64,000 bases of DNA from contig NZ_JAICCF010000001.1 in NCBI RefSeq assembly GCF_019492185.1, forward strand, positions 1,674,001 to 1,738,000, in the 5' to 3' direction. A program made the position numbers and the translations under genes. Below the pieces are notes generated by a model. That model had not been told where the DNA came from and did no database searches. It saw only the letters and a program-made list of their open reading frames with translations. The stretch comes from Chitinophaga rhizophila (lineage in GTDB: Bacteria > Bacteroidota > Bacteroidia > Chitinophagales > Chitinophagaceae). Shown here in pieces: positions 27,945 to 36,825 of the stretch (position 1 is the stretch's first letter; each line of letters opens with the position of its first letter).

Positions 27945-29321
27945 ATGGAAAATGAAGCTTTACAGGAAAAATTCGAGACGCTGGTCGCTGAGCAGAACTT
28001 CCCGGAACTGAAGGTATACCTGGATGACCAGTTAATCACAGATATCGCCGAGCTCATTCATGAGTTGCCGGAACATGCCGACATTATCATGAATCAGCTG
28101 TCGATAGGCAGAGCTGCCGCAGCTTTCAGAATCCTGGAGTTTCATGCACAGGAAGATGTAATCCGGGAGCTGCCAGCCGCTAAAGTAGCCGAACTGCTGA
28201 ACGAACTACCCGCGGATGACCGTACGGCATTCCTGGGTGAACTGCACAGTGATGTAGTAAAAGAACTGATTAAACTACTCGATCCTGAGGAACTGAAGAT
28301 TACGCTAAGCCTGCTGGGTTACCCTGAGACCAGTGTAGGCCGTATGATGACGCCCGACTACATTGCAGTAAGGGAAGAATGGACAGTGAAAGAGGTGCTG
28401 CGTTATATCAGGGAATATGGCAGGGACAGTGAAACGATTGACGTAATCTATGTGGTAGACGAAAAGGGTAAACTGATTGATGACTTCCGTATCAGGGAGT
28501 TCCTGCTGGTAGCACCCGAAACAGTCGTGCATACATTGATGGATGACCGCTTTGTAGCCCTGCATGTGAATGATGACCAGGAGGAAGCTATCCAGGTGTT
28601 CCGTATGGAGAACCGCGTGGCATTGCCGGTGGTAGATGATGAAGGCATTCTGCTGGGTATTATTACCATTGACGACATCCTCTGGATAGCCAATGAAGAA
28701 CATACGGAAGATGTACAGCGTATTGGTGGTACCGAGGCGCTGGATGAACCTTACCTGGACATTCCCCTGTTGAAACTGCTGAAGAAAAGGATAGGCTGGC
28801 TGATCGTTCTCTTTATCGGAGAAATGCTCACAGCCACAGCAATGGGCTTCTTTGAAGATGAAATTGCCAAAGCAGTCGTACTTGCCCTTTTTGTACCATT
28901 AATCATCTCCAGCGGTGGTAATAGCGGTTCCCAGGCATCCACCCTGATTATACAGGCCATGGCGCTGGGCGAGATTACAATATCAGACTGGTGGAGCGTG
29001 ATGCGCAGAGAAATTATTTCCGGCCTGTTGCTGGGCAGTGTGCTCGGATTGATAGGCTTCATTCGTATCTTGCTGTGGAACTCATTCTTCCATACCTATG
29101 GTGAACATACCGTACTGATTGGCCTGACCGTCGGACTATCACTGATTGGTGTGGTACTGTGGGGAACCCTTTCAGGATCCATGTTACCACTGATATTGAA
29201 AAGACTTGGGGCTGATCCGGCTACATCATCAGCGCCTTTCGTAGCAACGCTGGTAGACGTGACTGGTTTGCTCATCTATTTCTCTGTCGCTTTCGCCCTT
29301 ATGAAAGGGATTTTATTGTAG
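27945..29321 (+). CDS. mgtE: Magnesium transporter MgtE
   Basis: 458 residues: N-terminal superhelical MgtE_N domain (~15-125), two CBS domains (~135-255, with VGRMMTPDYIAV and ENRVALPVVDDEG) and five transmembrane helices (~285-455) including GGNSGSQASTLIIQAMALGEI, the conserved pore region. MgtE is a Mg2+-gated channel of the inner membrane; the N and CBS domains bind Mg2+ and close the pore when it is plentiful. A near-consensus -7 box (TAATTTCG, 27914-27921, one mismatch) precedes it. Confidence 0.95.
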   Translation: MENEALQEKFETLVAEQNFPELKVYLDDQLITDIAELIHELPEHADIIMNQLSIGRAAAAFRILEFHAQEDVIRELPAAKVAELLNELPADDRTAFLGELHSDVVKELIKLLDPEELKITLSLLGYPETSVGRMMTPDYIAVREEWTVKEVLRYIREYGRDSETIDVIYVVDEKGKLIDDFRIREFLLVAPETVVHTLMDDRFVALHVNDDQEEAIQVFRMENRVALPVVDDEGILLGIITIDDILWIANEEHTEDVQRIGGTEALDEPYLDIPLLKLLKKRIGWLIVLFIGEMLTATAMGFFEDEIAKAVVLALFVPLIISSGGNSGSQASTLIIQAMALGEITISDWWSVMRREIISGLLLGSVLGLIGFIRILLWNSFFHTYGEHTVLIGLTVGLSLIGVVLWGTLSGSMLPLILKRLGADPATSSAPFVATLVDVTGLLIYFSVAFALMKGILL

Positions 29322-29347
29322 TTAAAAAAGCCCTGACAAGCGATCAA

Positions 29348-29463
29348 GTCCACCTCATGTCCGCATCTTATTCGTACTCAATACGTTACGACGCCTAAAC
29401 GTGCCCTTTCGGACACCTAACATATTCATTATCAATAGGGTTACTGACCCGGACTTAGTGGAC
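29348..29463. other. Nested inverted repeats between mgtE and the terminator (possible structured RNA)
   Basis: Two nested pairs are visible: GTCCAC (29348-29353) with GTGGAC (29458-29463), and TGTCCG (29358-29363) with CGGACA (29410-29415). A small CGTA/TACG hairpin lies inside. This could be a fold in the mgtE 3' UTR or a small RNA ending at the terminator that follows. The arms are short, so chance is not excluded. Confidence 0.35.
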
Positions 29464-29467
29464 AATT

Positions 29468-29514
29468 AACCGGAATAGTAGAAGGACATCAACCTTTGCT
29501 ATTCCGGTTTTTTT
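29468..29514 (+). terminator. Rho-independent terminator after mgtE
   Basis: AACCGGAATAG (29468-29478) pairs with CTATTCCGGTT (29499-29509), with an inner AAGG/CCTT helix, followed by a strong T-run. It ends within the first bases of the convergent phosphatase gene's 3' end. Confidence 0.85.
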
Positions 29515-30046
29515 AATCCAGGTAATTAAACCGTTTTACCCGCACACTATCTCTGAACTTACGCACCACAAACATATGTCCGTAGTCATTGCCGGCAACG
29601 GCCTCCGTCTTTGGCTTTGCCTTCAGTGAATGCATAATGGGAATGAGGCGGTGGTGATCGCTGATGATCAACAGCTTTTTACCCCAGTCGTTATGCCGGG
29701 TGATCTCATACAATAATCCTTCTCCAAGTGAATCTGTTACGTAGGAAGCCGTATCCAGGCTAAGATACTGGCAGATAGAATCGGCAGTCTGCATACTGCT
29801 GATATGACGTGTGAAGTATACTTTCTGAATACCGGAATCCTGCAGCTTTCTGTACAATGCTCCGGCCTGCTGCTGCCCTGTTTCGCTGAGGGCTGCATCT
29901 TCGCCGGACGCCTGTTCTGCGTGACCTACAAGGAAGAAAGTGCCCGTGAGAAATGTGCTGTCTTCTGCAACCGGTACCGGCTGCCGCTCGGGCAAGGGTT
30001 GTTCACATGCCAGACAGCATAGTAATAGTATTACAACGTATCTCAT
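29513..30046 (-). CDS. Histidine-phosphatase-fold lipoprotein with degenerate active site
   Basis: 177 residues; signal sequence with a lipobox (CLAC, Cys14), so probably membrane-anchored. The fold is that of the phosphoglycerate-mutase/SixA superfamily: LVGHAE (39-44), LSETGQQQAG, SSMQTA (83-88), SDHHRLIP (129-136). The usual RHGE/RHAE motif reads G41-H42-A43-E44, so the phosphate-binding arginine is a glycine (codon GGT where CGT is expected). The second arginine, in RTxQTA, is S83. Both histidines are kept. Reduced or altered activity is inferred. No neighbour explains its role. Confidence 0.8.
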   Translation of the reverse strand: MRYVVILLLCCLACEQPLPERQPVPVAEDSTFLTGTFFLVGHAEQASGEDAALSETGQQQAGALYRKLQDSGIQKVYFTRHISSMQTADSICQYLSLDTASYVTDSLGEGLLYEITRHNDWGKKLLIISDHHRLIPIMHSLKAKPKTEAVAGNDYGHMFVVRKFRDSVRVKRFNYLD

Positions 30047-30268
30047 AGGACCTTTGATTCGGTTAAAGCATACAAATTACGTATTTTCTCAGCAGGCATA
30101 CAATTTGATAAATCCGGGTAGCCCCGATCTCATAAGTAATGGTACTTAAGCTGACAACCAGATGAGCATCATTTTGTTATTCTGGGTCATTATTCGCAAT
30201 CTTTTATACGTTTTTCACATTTTTTATACAACTTGCACGCTTTATCCATGTAAAACTGAAAAACATTT

Positions 30269-32104
30269 ATGTGCGGAATAGTCGCTTATATAGGCCAGCG
30301 AGAAGCCTACCCCATCGTATTGAAAGGATTAAAGAGATTAGAATACCGCGGTTATGACAGTGCAGGTGTAGCGCTGCTAAACGGAGGCCTTAAGGTGTAT
30401 AAAAAGAAAGGAAAAGTAGCGGAACTGGAAGACTACCTCAGCGGAAAAGATGTACACAGCCATATTGCAATTGGTCACACCAGATGGGCTACCCATGGAG
30501 AACCCAGTGATCGCAACTCCCATCCTCATACTTCGGGCAACGGCAAACTAGCCATGATACACAATGGTATCATTGAGAACTATTCCCAGCTTAAACAGGA
30601 GCTGCTGAAAAAAGGCCATATCTTCAAAAGCGATACAGATACTGAAGTACTCATTCACTTCATCGAAGAAATACAGGAAAGCAATCAATGCGGACTCGAA
30701 GAAGCCCTGCGTATTGCTTTGAAAAGAGTTGTAGGCGCTTATGTAATCGTGATTGTAGACCAGGATAACCCTGATACACTGATCGCTGCCCGTAAGGGTA
30801 GTCCGCTGGTGATCGGGGTAGGGAAAGGCGAACACTTCCTGGCCTCAGATGCTTCTCCTATCGTAGAATATACAAAGGAAGTGGTTTACGTGAATGACTA
30901 TGAAATTGCTATTATCAAGGCAGATGAACTGATCCTGAAAAACATCTCCAACGAACGTCAGACGCCTTACATTCAGAAACTGGACATAGAACTGGCAGCT
31001 ATCGAAAAAGGCGGATACGATCACTTCATGATCAAAGAGATATTCGAGCAGCCACAAACTATCTTTGACAGTCTGCGCGGACGTCTGGATGCCAAACGTG
31101 GTACGCTTACATTAGGTGGTATACGTGAACATGCAGCTTTACTCAGCAAGGCAAAACGTATCATCATCGTTGCCTGTGGCACATCCTGGCATGCAGGCCT
31201 GGTTGCTGAATACATGATAGAGGAGCTTTGCCGCATACCAGTGGAAGTAGAATATGCCTCTGAGTTCCGTTACCGCAATCCGGTCGTAGGCGAAGGAGAT
31301 GTGATCATTGCCGTATCGCAGTCAGGCGAAACTGCTGACACGCTCGTAGCTATTGAAAGTGCCAAAAAGAAAGGCGCTATCATCCTGGGTGTATGTAATG
31401 TTGTAGGTTCATCCATTGCACGTATATCAGATGCTGGCGCTTACACACATGCTGGTCCGGAGATAGGCGTAGCCAGTACCAAAGCATTCACTGCGCAACT
31501 AGCTGTATTATGTATGATCGGACTGAAAGTAGCACAGGAAAAAGGCAGCATTACTGCACAACGCCTGCAACACCTGCTAGGTGAGCTGGAGGCTATTCCG
31601 GATAAAGTAGCAGCGACGCTGAAACTGAACGATCAGATCAAACAGATTGCTGATAAATATAAAGATGCCCGTGACTTCCTCTACCTGGGAAGAGGGTACA
31701 ATTTCCCGGTAGCACTGGAAGGTGCATTAAAGCTGAAAGAGATTTCCTACATCCATGCAGAAGGCTATCCTGCTGCTGAGATGAAACATGGCCCTATTGC
31801 ACTGGTAGATGAAAACCTGCCTGTTGTTTTTGTCGCTACGCATGACAGCTATTACGAGAAAGTAGTATCCAATATTCAGGAAATCAAGGCACGTAAAGGT
31901 AAAGTGATTGCTGTAGTTACAGAAGGCGATCAGACCATCCGCAGCATGGCCGATGACGTAATTGAAGTACCCGCAGCAGACGAGCTGGTAGCCCCTATTG
32001 TCTCTGTTATTCCGATGCAGCTGCTTGCATATCATATAGGTGTACTGAAAGGATTTGATGTGGATAAACCAAGGAATCTGGCGAAATCAGTAACCGTAGA
32101 ATAA
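30269..32104 (+). CDS. glmS: Glutamine-fructose-6-phosphate aminotransferase (isomerizing)
   Basis: Makes glucosamine 6-phosphate from fructose 6-phosphate and glutamine, opening the UDP-GlcNAc pathway for peptidoglycan and LPS. 611 residues: N-terminal glutaminase with nucleophile Cys2 (MCGIVAYIG), two SIS sugar-isomerase domains (~290-430 and ~460-600; SQSGETADT, STKAFTAQL) and the C-terminal DKPRNLAKSVTVE. No glmS ribozyme-like leader is apparent in the ~220 bp upstream. The DUF4954 gene follows 21 bp later on the same strand. Confidence 0.97.
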   Translation: MCGIVAYIGQREAYPIVLKGLKRLEYRGYDSAGVALLNGGLKVYKKKGKVAELEDYLSGKDVHSHIAIGHTRWATHGEPSDRNSHPHTSGNGKLAMIHNGIIENYSQLKQELLKKGHIFKSDTDTEVLIHFIEEIQESNQCGLEEALRIALKRVVGAYVIVIVDQDNPDTLIAARKGSPLVIGVGKGEHFLASDASPIVEYTKEVVYVNDYEIAIIKADELILKNISNERQTPYIQKLDIELAAIEKGGYDHFMIKEIFEQPQTIFDSLRGRLDAKRGTLTLGGIREHAALLSKAKRIIIVACGTSWHAGLVAEYMIEELCRIPVEVEYASEFRYRNPVVGEGDVIIAVSQSGETADTLVAIESAKKKGAIILGVCNVVGSSIARISDAGAYTHAGPEIGVASTKAFTAQLAVLCMIGLKVAQEKGSITAQRLQHLLGELEAIPDKVAATLKLNDQIKQIADKYKDARDFLYLGRGYNFPVALEGALKLKEISYIHAEGYPAAEMKHGPIALVDENLPVVFVATHDSYYEKVVSNIQEIKARKGKVIAVVTEGDQTIRSMADDVIEVPAADELVAPIVSVIPMQLLAYHIGVLKGFDVDKPRNLAKSVTVE

Positions 32105-32125
32105 TAACACTTCAACTCTTTTTTG

Positions 32126-34342
32126 ATGAATGTAATACAGAAGAAGCCACTCACTGAGCTGGGCTACAATTTTGTAGCAGATTCTTATTTGCCGGAAGGT
32201 AAAGACGAGTATTACCTGCGGAACAGTCAACTGGGCAAACAACAAACCAACTACCGTAAATTAAGTGCGCTGGAAATTGAAATACTGGTGCGTAATGACA
32301 ATACTTCTGACGACTGGAACAATATCTTTGTAGCCAATGAGTTCAGTCCGCAACTTGTTAAGCACTGCCATTTCTTTGGTGTAGTACGCATCGGGAAACT
32401 CGAGCCGTATTACCTGGAATTTCACAATCTCAGATTGCCAGTAGGATTGTATAACAGTACTATTTCATCGTGCGACTTCGGCGATAATGCAGTTATACAC
32501 AACGTTAATTATCTCTCTCATTATATCATCGGTAATGAAGTCATCATTTGCAATGTAAATGAAATGATCACTACTGATCATGCCAAATTTGGTAATGGCA
32601 TTGTAAAGGAGGGAGAATCTGAATCCCTGCGCATCTGGCTGGAGCTGTGTAATGAAAACGGTGGCAGAAGCGTGATGCCGTTTGATGGCATGCTGCCCGG
32701 CGATGCCTGGCTATGGACACGTAACCGGAATGATGCGGTTTTACAACAACAATTTAAGACATTCACAGAGAAACAATTTGACAAGAAACGCGGGTACTAT
32801 GGCATGGTGGGCGACCGCAGCGTGATCAAGAATTGTAAGATTATTAAAGATGTTACTATTGGCACCGATGCTTATCTGAAAGGGGCCAATAAAATTAAGA
32901 ATGTTACGATCAACAGTTCGGCAGACGCCACCAGCCAGATTGGTGAAGGCTGCGAATTGGTGAATGGTATTGTAGGTTATGGCTGCCGTGTATTCTATGG
33001 TGTGAAGGCAGTACGTTTTGTGATGGCCTCACATTCGCAGTTAAAATATGGTGCCCGCCTGATTAACTCCTATCTTGGCAACAATGCAACTATCTCCTGC
33101 TGTGAAGTACTTAATTCACTGATCTTCCCGGCGCATGAACAGCATCATAACAACTCATTCCTTTGTGCAGCACTGATCATGGGACAAAGTAATATGGCTG
33201 CCGGCGCAACGATCGGCTCTAACCATAATTCACGTGGCGCGGATGGGGAGGTAATTGCAGGACGCGGCTTCTGGCCGGGATTGTGTGTAAGTCTGAAACA
33301 TAACTCACGCTTTGCCACTTTCACATTGATTGCGAAAGGCACTTACATGCATGAAATGGATGTACCCTATCCATTCAGCCTGGTATTAAATGACGATCAG
33401 CAGAATACACTGAAAATCATGACCGGGTATTGGTTCCTGCATAATATGTATGCGCTGGCCCGCAATTCCTGGAAGTATATTGACAGGGATAAACGTACGG
33501 ATAAAACACAGCTGATAGAATATGATTACCTCGCGCCGGATAGTGTGGAAGAGATGATTCATGCGATGGCGCTGATGGAAATAGCTACCGGGCAGGCATG
33601 GTACGCCAGGCATGAACCGGAAGCAGGTTCATTGTCAGCACATGATGTACAGGAAAAAGGTAAAGAACTGCTGCAGCATGAACCGGAAGAAGTAGCGAGA
33701 TTGCAGATCTATGCAGATAATGTGGAGAACAGTTCGCGGAAAGTGCAGCTGTTGAAGGTACACCGGTCATACCCGTTGTTTAAAGAGCTGATTAATCTAT
33801 ATGCAGTCCGCAATATCTTCGGCTATATTACTGCGGATACTTCACATAACTTTACATCGCTGCGCGGTATTGTGGAAACAGCCGAACGCGGCCCATGGCA
33901 TAATGTAGGCGGGCAGCTCATGAAAGATGAAACACTGGCCAATCTGAAACAGCAGATACGGTCAGGAGATATTGGCAGCTGGAAACAGTTGCATGAGCAC
34001 TACAGGCAAATCGGTGAGCACTATGCCCTGGATAAGTTACAGCATGCTATTGCATCATTGCTGTATGTGGAAGAGAAAAAGGCGAGAGATTTCACACCGG
34101 CTTTCCTGAAAAACTGCCTGGTGCAATCGCTGCATATGCAGACCTTTTTAACAGAAGGCATCTATGGCGCACGTGCAAAAGACTATCAGAATCCTTTCCG
34201 GCAGATGACATATGAGAATGAGGCAGAGATGGACGCAGTGATAGGTAAGCTGGATGACAATAGTTTTATACAGCAAACACTTGCTGACTTAGCAGCGTAT
34301 AAGCAACAGGTAAGCGATGTGATAGCGCATTGGAAATTATAA
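32126..34342 (+). CDS. DUF4954 protein (left-handed beta-helix, hexapeptide repeats)
   Basis: 738 residues from ATG 32126; a TTG one codon earlier is also in frame. The first two thirds (~90-400) contain imperfect hexapeptide-type repeats (VIKNCKIIKDVTIGTDAYLKGA, NNATISCCEVLNSLIF), which predict a left-handed parallel beta-helix as in GlmU or LpxA. The rest is alpha-helical. This matches DUF4954, a Bacteroidota family without assigned function. Its place directly behind glmS suggests a link to amino-sugar or cell-wall metabolism (inference). No signal peptide, so cytoplasmic. Confidence 0.85.
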   Translation: MNVIQKKPLTELGYNFVADSYLPEGKDEYYLRNSQLGKQQTNYRKLSALEIEILVRNDNTSDDWNNIFVANEFSPQLVKHCHFFGVVRIGKLEPYYLEFHNLRLPVGLYNSTISSCDFGDNAVIHNVNYLSHYIIGNEVIICNVNEMITTDHAKFGNGIVKEGESESLRIWLELCNENGGRSVMPFDGMLPGDAWLWTRNRNDAVLQQQFKTFTEKQFDKKRGYYGMVGDRSVIKNCKIIKDVTIGTDAYLKGANKIKNVTINSSADATSQIGEGCELVNGIVGYGCRVFYGVKAVRFVMASHSQLKYGARLINSYLGNNATISCCEVLNSLIFPAHEQHHNNSFLCAALIMGQSNMAAGATIGSNHNSRGADGEVIAGRGFWPGLCVSLKHNSRFATFTLIAKGTYMHEMDVPYPFSLVLNDDQQNTLKIMTGYWFLHNMYALARNSWKYIDRDKRTDKTQLIEYDYLAPDSVEEMIHAMALMEIATGQAWYARHEPEAGSLSAHDVQEKGKELLQHEPEEVARLQIYADNVENSSRKVQLLKVHRSYPLFKELINLYAVRNIFGYITADTSHNFTSLRGIVETAERGPWHNVGGQLMKDETLANLKQQIRSGDIGSWKQLHEHYRQIGEHYALDKLQHAIASLLYVEEKKARDFTPAFLKNCLVQSLHMQTFLTEGIYGARAKDYQNPFRQMTYENEAEMDAVIGKLDDNSFIQQTLADLAAYKQQVSDVIAHWKL

Positions 34343-34343
34343 G

Positions 34344-35402
34344 TTAGTCCGTAATCAGCACTTCGCTGAAGTCCTGATTTTTAATAAAGTTTTTATCCGT
34401 CAGTGTATTCAGGAACATGTACAATTGTCTTTGTTCCTTTGCATTCAGGGGAATACCGTTCTTCACAAGAGGATCAATGGTATTTCCTTTTTCCTGCCCG
34501 TGATCGTACATGTCAAATACCTGGAAGATATCGAAGAAACGGCCGTCATGCATATAGGGTGCGCTGACCAGTACATTGCGCAGCGAAGGGACTTTAAATT
34601 TGAGATAGTCGGCTGTATTATTGGTAATACGCATCCTGCCTACGTCGTTCATCGATGGCAGATAAGGTAAGCCATTATTGCGCAGGGAGTAATCTGTAAA
34701 CAGCGGCGGTTTATGACAGGAGGCGCACTTCTGCATGAATGTGCGGTGGCCCCCCTCCTCTTCTGCTGTGAATTTAACCCCTGGTTCTTTGCGCATGACG
34801 CTGTCATATTTAGACTCAAATGACAGCATGATAGCCATGAATTGCGACAACGCCCGGAACATTCTTTCTGTAGTTACTTCCTCCGACCCATAGGCTGCTT
34901 TAAAAAGCCCTTTATAGGTCTTATTCCCCTGTAAACGGGTGATGAGCTCCCGCATATCCATCCCCATCTCATTTTCGTCTGTAATAGGCGTTAAAGGCTG
35001 AATATCGAGGTGATTGACTCCGCCATCCCACATAAAGTCCTTTTGCCAGATCAGGTTGAAAAGGGTAGGTACTGAGCGAACGCCGGTTCTTCCTAACACA
35101 CCGTGGCTGAGGGCGTGATCGAAGTGGCCGAAGGCAGCGAACTGCTGGTGGCAGAATCCGCAGGAAACGGAGCTATCCAGGGATAGCTTCGGATCGTAGA
35201 ACAGGTGTCGGCCCAGGGCAATACCTTCCTTTGTCAGCGGGTTCTTTTTGAAGTCATATACCGGCGGAGGCAGGCTGTCAGGAATTTTCAGCTGGTAGTA
35301 TTCTACCACTGGCGCATGGGCGGTCAGCGTATCACGGGAGCTTCCCATGATCCATAACCACCCGCAGAAGGCAGCAAGCAGGTATATGGCCTTGCGGGTC
35401 AT
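34344..35402 (-). CDS. Di-haem cytochrome c peroxidase family protein (MbnH/MauG-like)
   Basis: 352 residues. An N-terminal hydrophobic segment (~5-20) exports it to the periplasm. Two c-type haem sites are visible: CGFCH (C81, C84, H85) and CASCH (C226, C229, H230). YMHDGRF (283-289), conserved in this superfamily, contains a potential axial Met284. The superfamily covers peroxide-reducing CcpA and protein-modifying enzymes such as MauG and MbnH. It lies 3 bp after an MbnP-like gene, which favours a protein-modifying role over plain peroxidase (inference). Confidence 0.9.
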   Translation of the reverse strand: MTRKAIYLLAAFCGWLWIMGSSRDTLTAHAPVVEYYQLKIPDSLPPPVYDFKKNPLTKEGIALGRHLFYDPKLSLDSSVSCGFCHQQFAAFGHFDHALSHGVLGRTGVRSVPTLFNLIWQKDFMWDGGVNHLDIQPLTPITDENEMGMDMRELITRLQGNKTYKGLFKAAYGSEEVTTERMFRALSQFMAIMLSFESKYDSVMRKEPGVKFTAEEEGGHRTFMQKCASCHKPPLFTDYSLRNNGLPYLPSMNDVGRMRITNNTADYLKFKVPSLRNVLVSAPYMHDGRFFDIFQVFDMYDHGQEKGNTIDPLVKNGIPLNAKEQRQLYMFLNTLTDKNFIKNQDFSEVLITD

Positions 35403-35405
35403 GCT

Positions 35406-36134
35406 TTATCTTCGATGTATTACTTCTTTAACGGTGAACATATGCTGATAATTGTCTGCTATTCTGTCGGCAATAGTACCTGGGGCCATGAATCCGGCTG
35501 TTTGTCTGAAGCTGATCTTATGCAATCCGTCAAACCAGGTAGCGGCATCGGCCTCTAAACTGACCTGGGGGGTATGCCTGGCGCTGACAGTTACCGGTGT
35601 GGGCAATTCCAGGGTTACCAGCCGCTGCGTAACGTGTGGCGCTCTATATCCACCGATATGGAACTGAATCATGTGATTAGGCAGACGGGAAGAAGGAGAA
35701 AAGCCTTCCAGCTTAGCCATAATATAACCGCTGTTCCAGGTCCAGAACATGCCATACATAGGATCAAGCGCTCCTGACTGCGGGCCACTGAAATTTAACA
35801 CACTATCCACCCCTATCATAAACGATAACCGCGTGTATTTGCCTGCAGGGCAGTTCTTTAGCAGCAGTTGTTTTGAGCGGGTACTATCCTCACTTACCAG
35901 GAAATATGCTTTTTCAGCATTCACTGCCTTTCCCGTTGCATCGGATAGCGTGAAATTACTGAGGTAATAGCGGAAGACAGTAATAGTGAAGGTATCTCCT
36001 GCGGCATTGTGGTATTCGGTGACTTTCAGCTGCATAGGCATATTGCCTACAACGTGACTAATATCCAGCCGCACCTGCTGCGCAGCTGTGCCCGTACAGG
36101 TAAACAGGAGAATCAGAATCAACAGGCGGTTCAT
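35406..36134 (-). CDS. MbnP-like exported protein
   Basis: 242 residues from ATG 36134, with a signal peptide (~1-19, TGTAA-Q). The central block DPMYGMFWTWNSGYIMAKLEG (125-145; W131 and W133) and the FHIGGY motif (159-163) are characteristic of the MbnP family. In Methylosinus, MbnP binds copper after its di-haem partner MbnH converts a tryptophan to kynurenine. Here the next gene, 3 bp on, encodes a di-haem protein, so the two probably act together in the periplasm. A TTG start at 36143 would add three residues. Confidence 0.85.
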   Translation of the reverse strand: MNRLLILILLFTCTGTAAQQVRLDISHVVGNMPMQLKVTEYHNAAGDTFTITVFRYYLSNFTLSDATGKAVNAEKAYFLVSEDSTRSKQLLLKNCPAGKYTRLSFMIGVDSVLNFSGPQSGALDPMYGMFWTWNSGYIMAKLEGFSPSSRLPNHMIQFHIGGYRAPHVTQRLVTLELPTPVTVSARHTPQVSLEADAATWFDGLHKISFRQTAGFMAPGTIADRIADNYQHMFTVKEVIHRR

Positions 36135-36195
36135 AATACCCAAAGTAAGCGATTTTTTTTATTACCTTGTCGAAAGACCTATTAATAAACAGCTC

Positions 36196-36774
36196 ATGAC
36201 ACAGGACATACAGCAGCAATACCCAGACCACTATCAATACATTCTCGACGCGACCAATGCCTCCGGATTCACCATGGCCTCTGACCCACTGACCTGCTCT
36301 TTGCTACGTACATTGGCGGCAGCAAAACCCTATGGCAGTTTTCTTGAGCTGGGTACAGGAACGGGCTTGTCCACCGCCTGGATATTAAATGGTATGGACA
36401 GAGAAAGCACATTAATTTCTGTGGATAATGCACAGGAGTACCTGGATATTGCTATCCGTTTCCTGGGGGATGACAGCAGGATCAAACTGGTACATGCAGA
36501 TGGCGGAGAATGGTTAAAAGAGAACCGGCGGAGGAAGTTTGATTTCATCTTTGCAGATACCTGGCATGGTAAGTACTTAATGCTGGAAGAAACGCTGGCT
36601 ATGCTGAACAAGGGCGGACTATACATCATCGACGATATGCTGCCGCAGCCTAACTGGCCGGAAGGACATGCTGAAAAGGTCACCCAGCTGATTAAAGACC
36701 TGGAAGCGAGGGAGGATCTGTTAGTAACAAAACAAGTGTGGGCAACAGGAATAATTGTGGCAGTAAAGAGATAA
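36196..36774 (+). CDS. Class I SAM-dependent methyltransferase (O-methyltransferase-like)
   Basis: 192 residues from ATG 36196. The frame is open further upstream, but that part overlaps the divergent mbnP-like gene. Motif I is FLELGTGTGLSTAWIL (~54-69), motif II LISVDNAQEYLDIA, then FDFIFADTWHGKY (~116-128) and GGLYIIDDMLPQPNWP. The pattern resembles small O-methyltransferases of the catechol type, but substrate cannot be told. Single gene. Confidence 0.85.
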   Translation: MTQDIQQQYPDHYQYILDATNASGFTMASDPLTCSLLRTLAAAKPYGSFLELGTGTGLSTAWILNGMDRESTLISVDNAQEYLDIAIRFLGDDSRIKLVHADGGEWLKENRRRKFDFIFADTWHGKYLMLEETLAMLNKGGLYIIDDMLPQPNWPEGHAEKVTQLIKDLEAREDLLVTKQVWATGIIVAVKR

Positions 36775-36776
36775 AA

Positions 36777-36807
36777 AAAGAGCGTACCGGGTGGTACGCC
36801 CTTTCTG
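36777..36807. terminator. Terminator between the methyltransferase gene and fucP
   Basis: AAAG-A-GCGTACC (36777-36788) pairs with GGTACGC-C-CTTT (36793-36804), with one mismatch and a 4-nt loop. The A-run and T-run suit convergent genes. Confidence 0.75.
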
Positions 36808-36825
36808 TTTTATATGCATTAAGCT

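Noticed and set aside
30047..30268. Possible glmS ribozyme or riboswitch upstream of glmS
   Set aside because: No sequence resembling the glmS ribozyme core is visible, and this element belongs mainly to Firmicutes.
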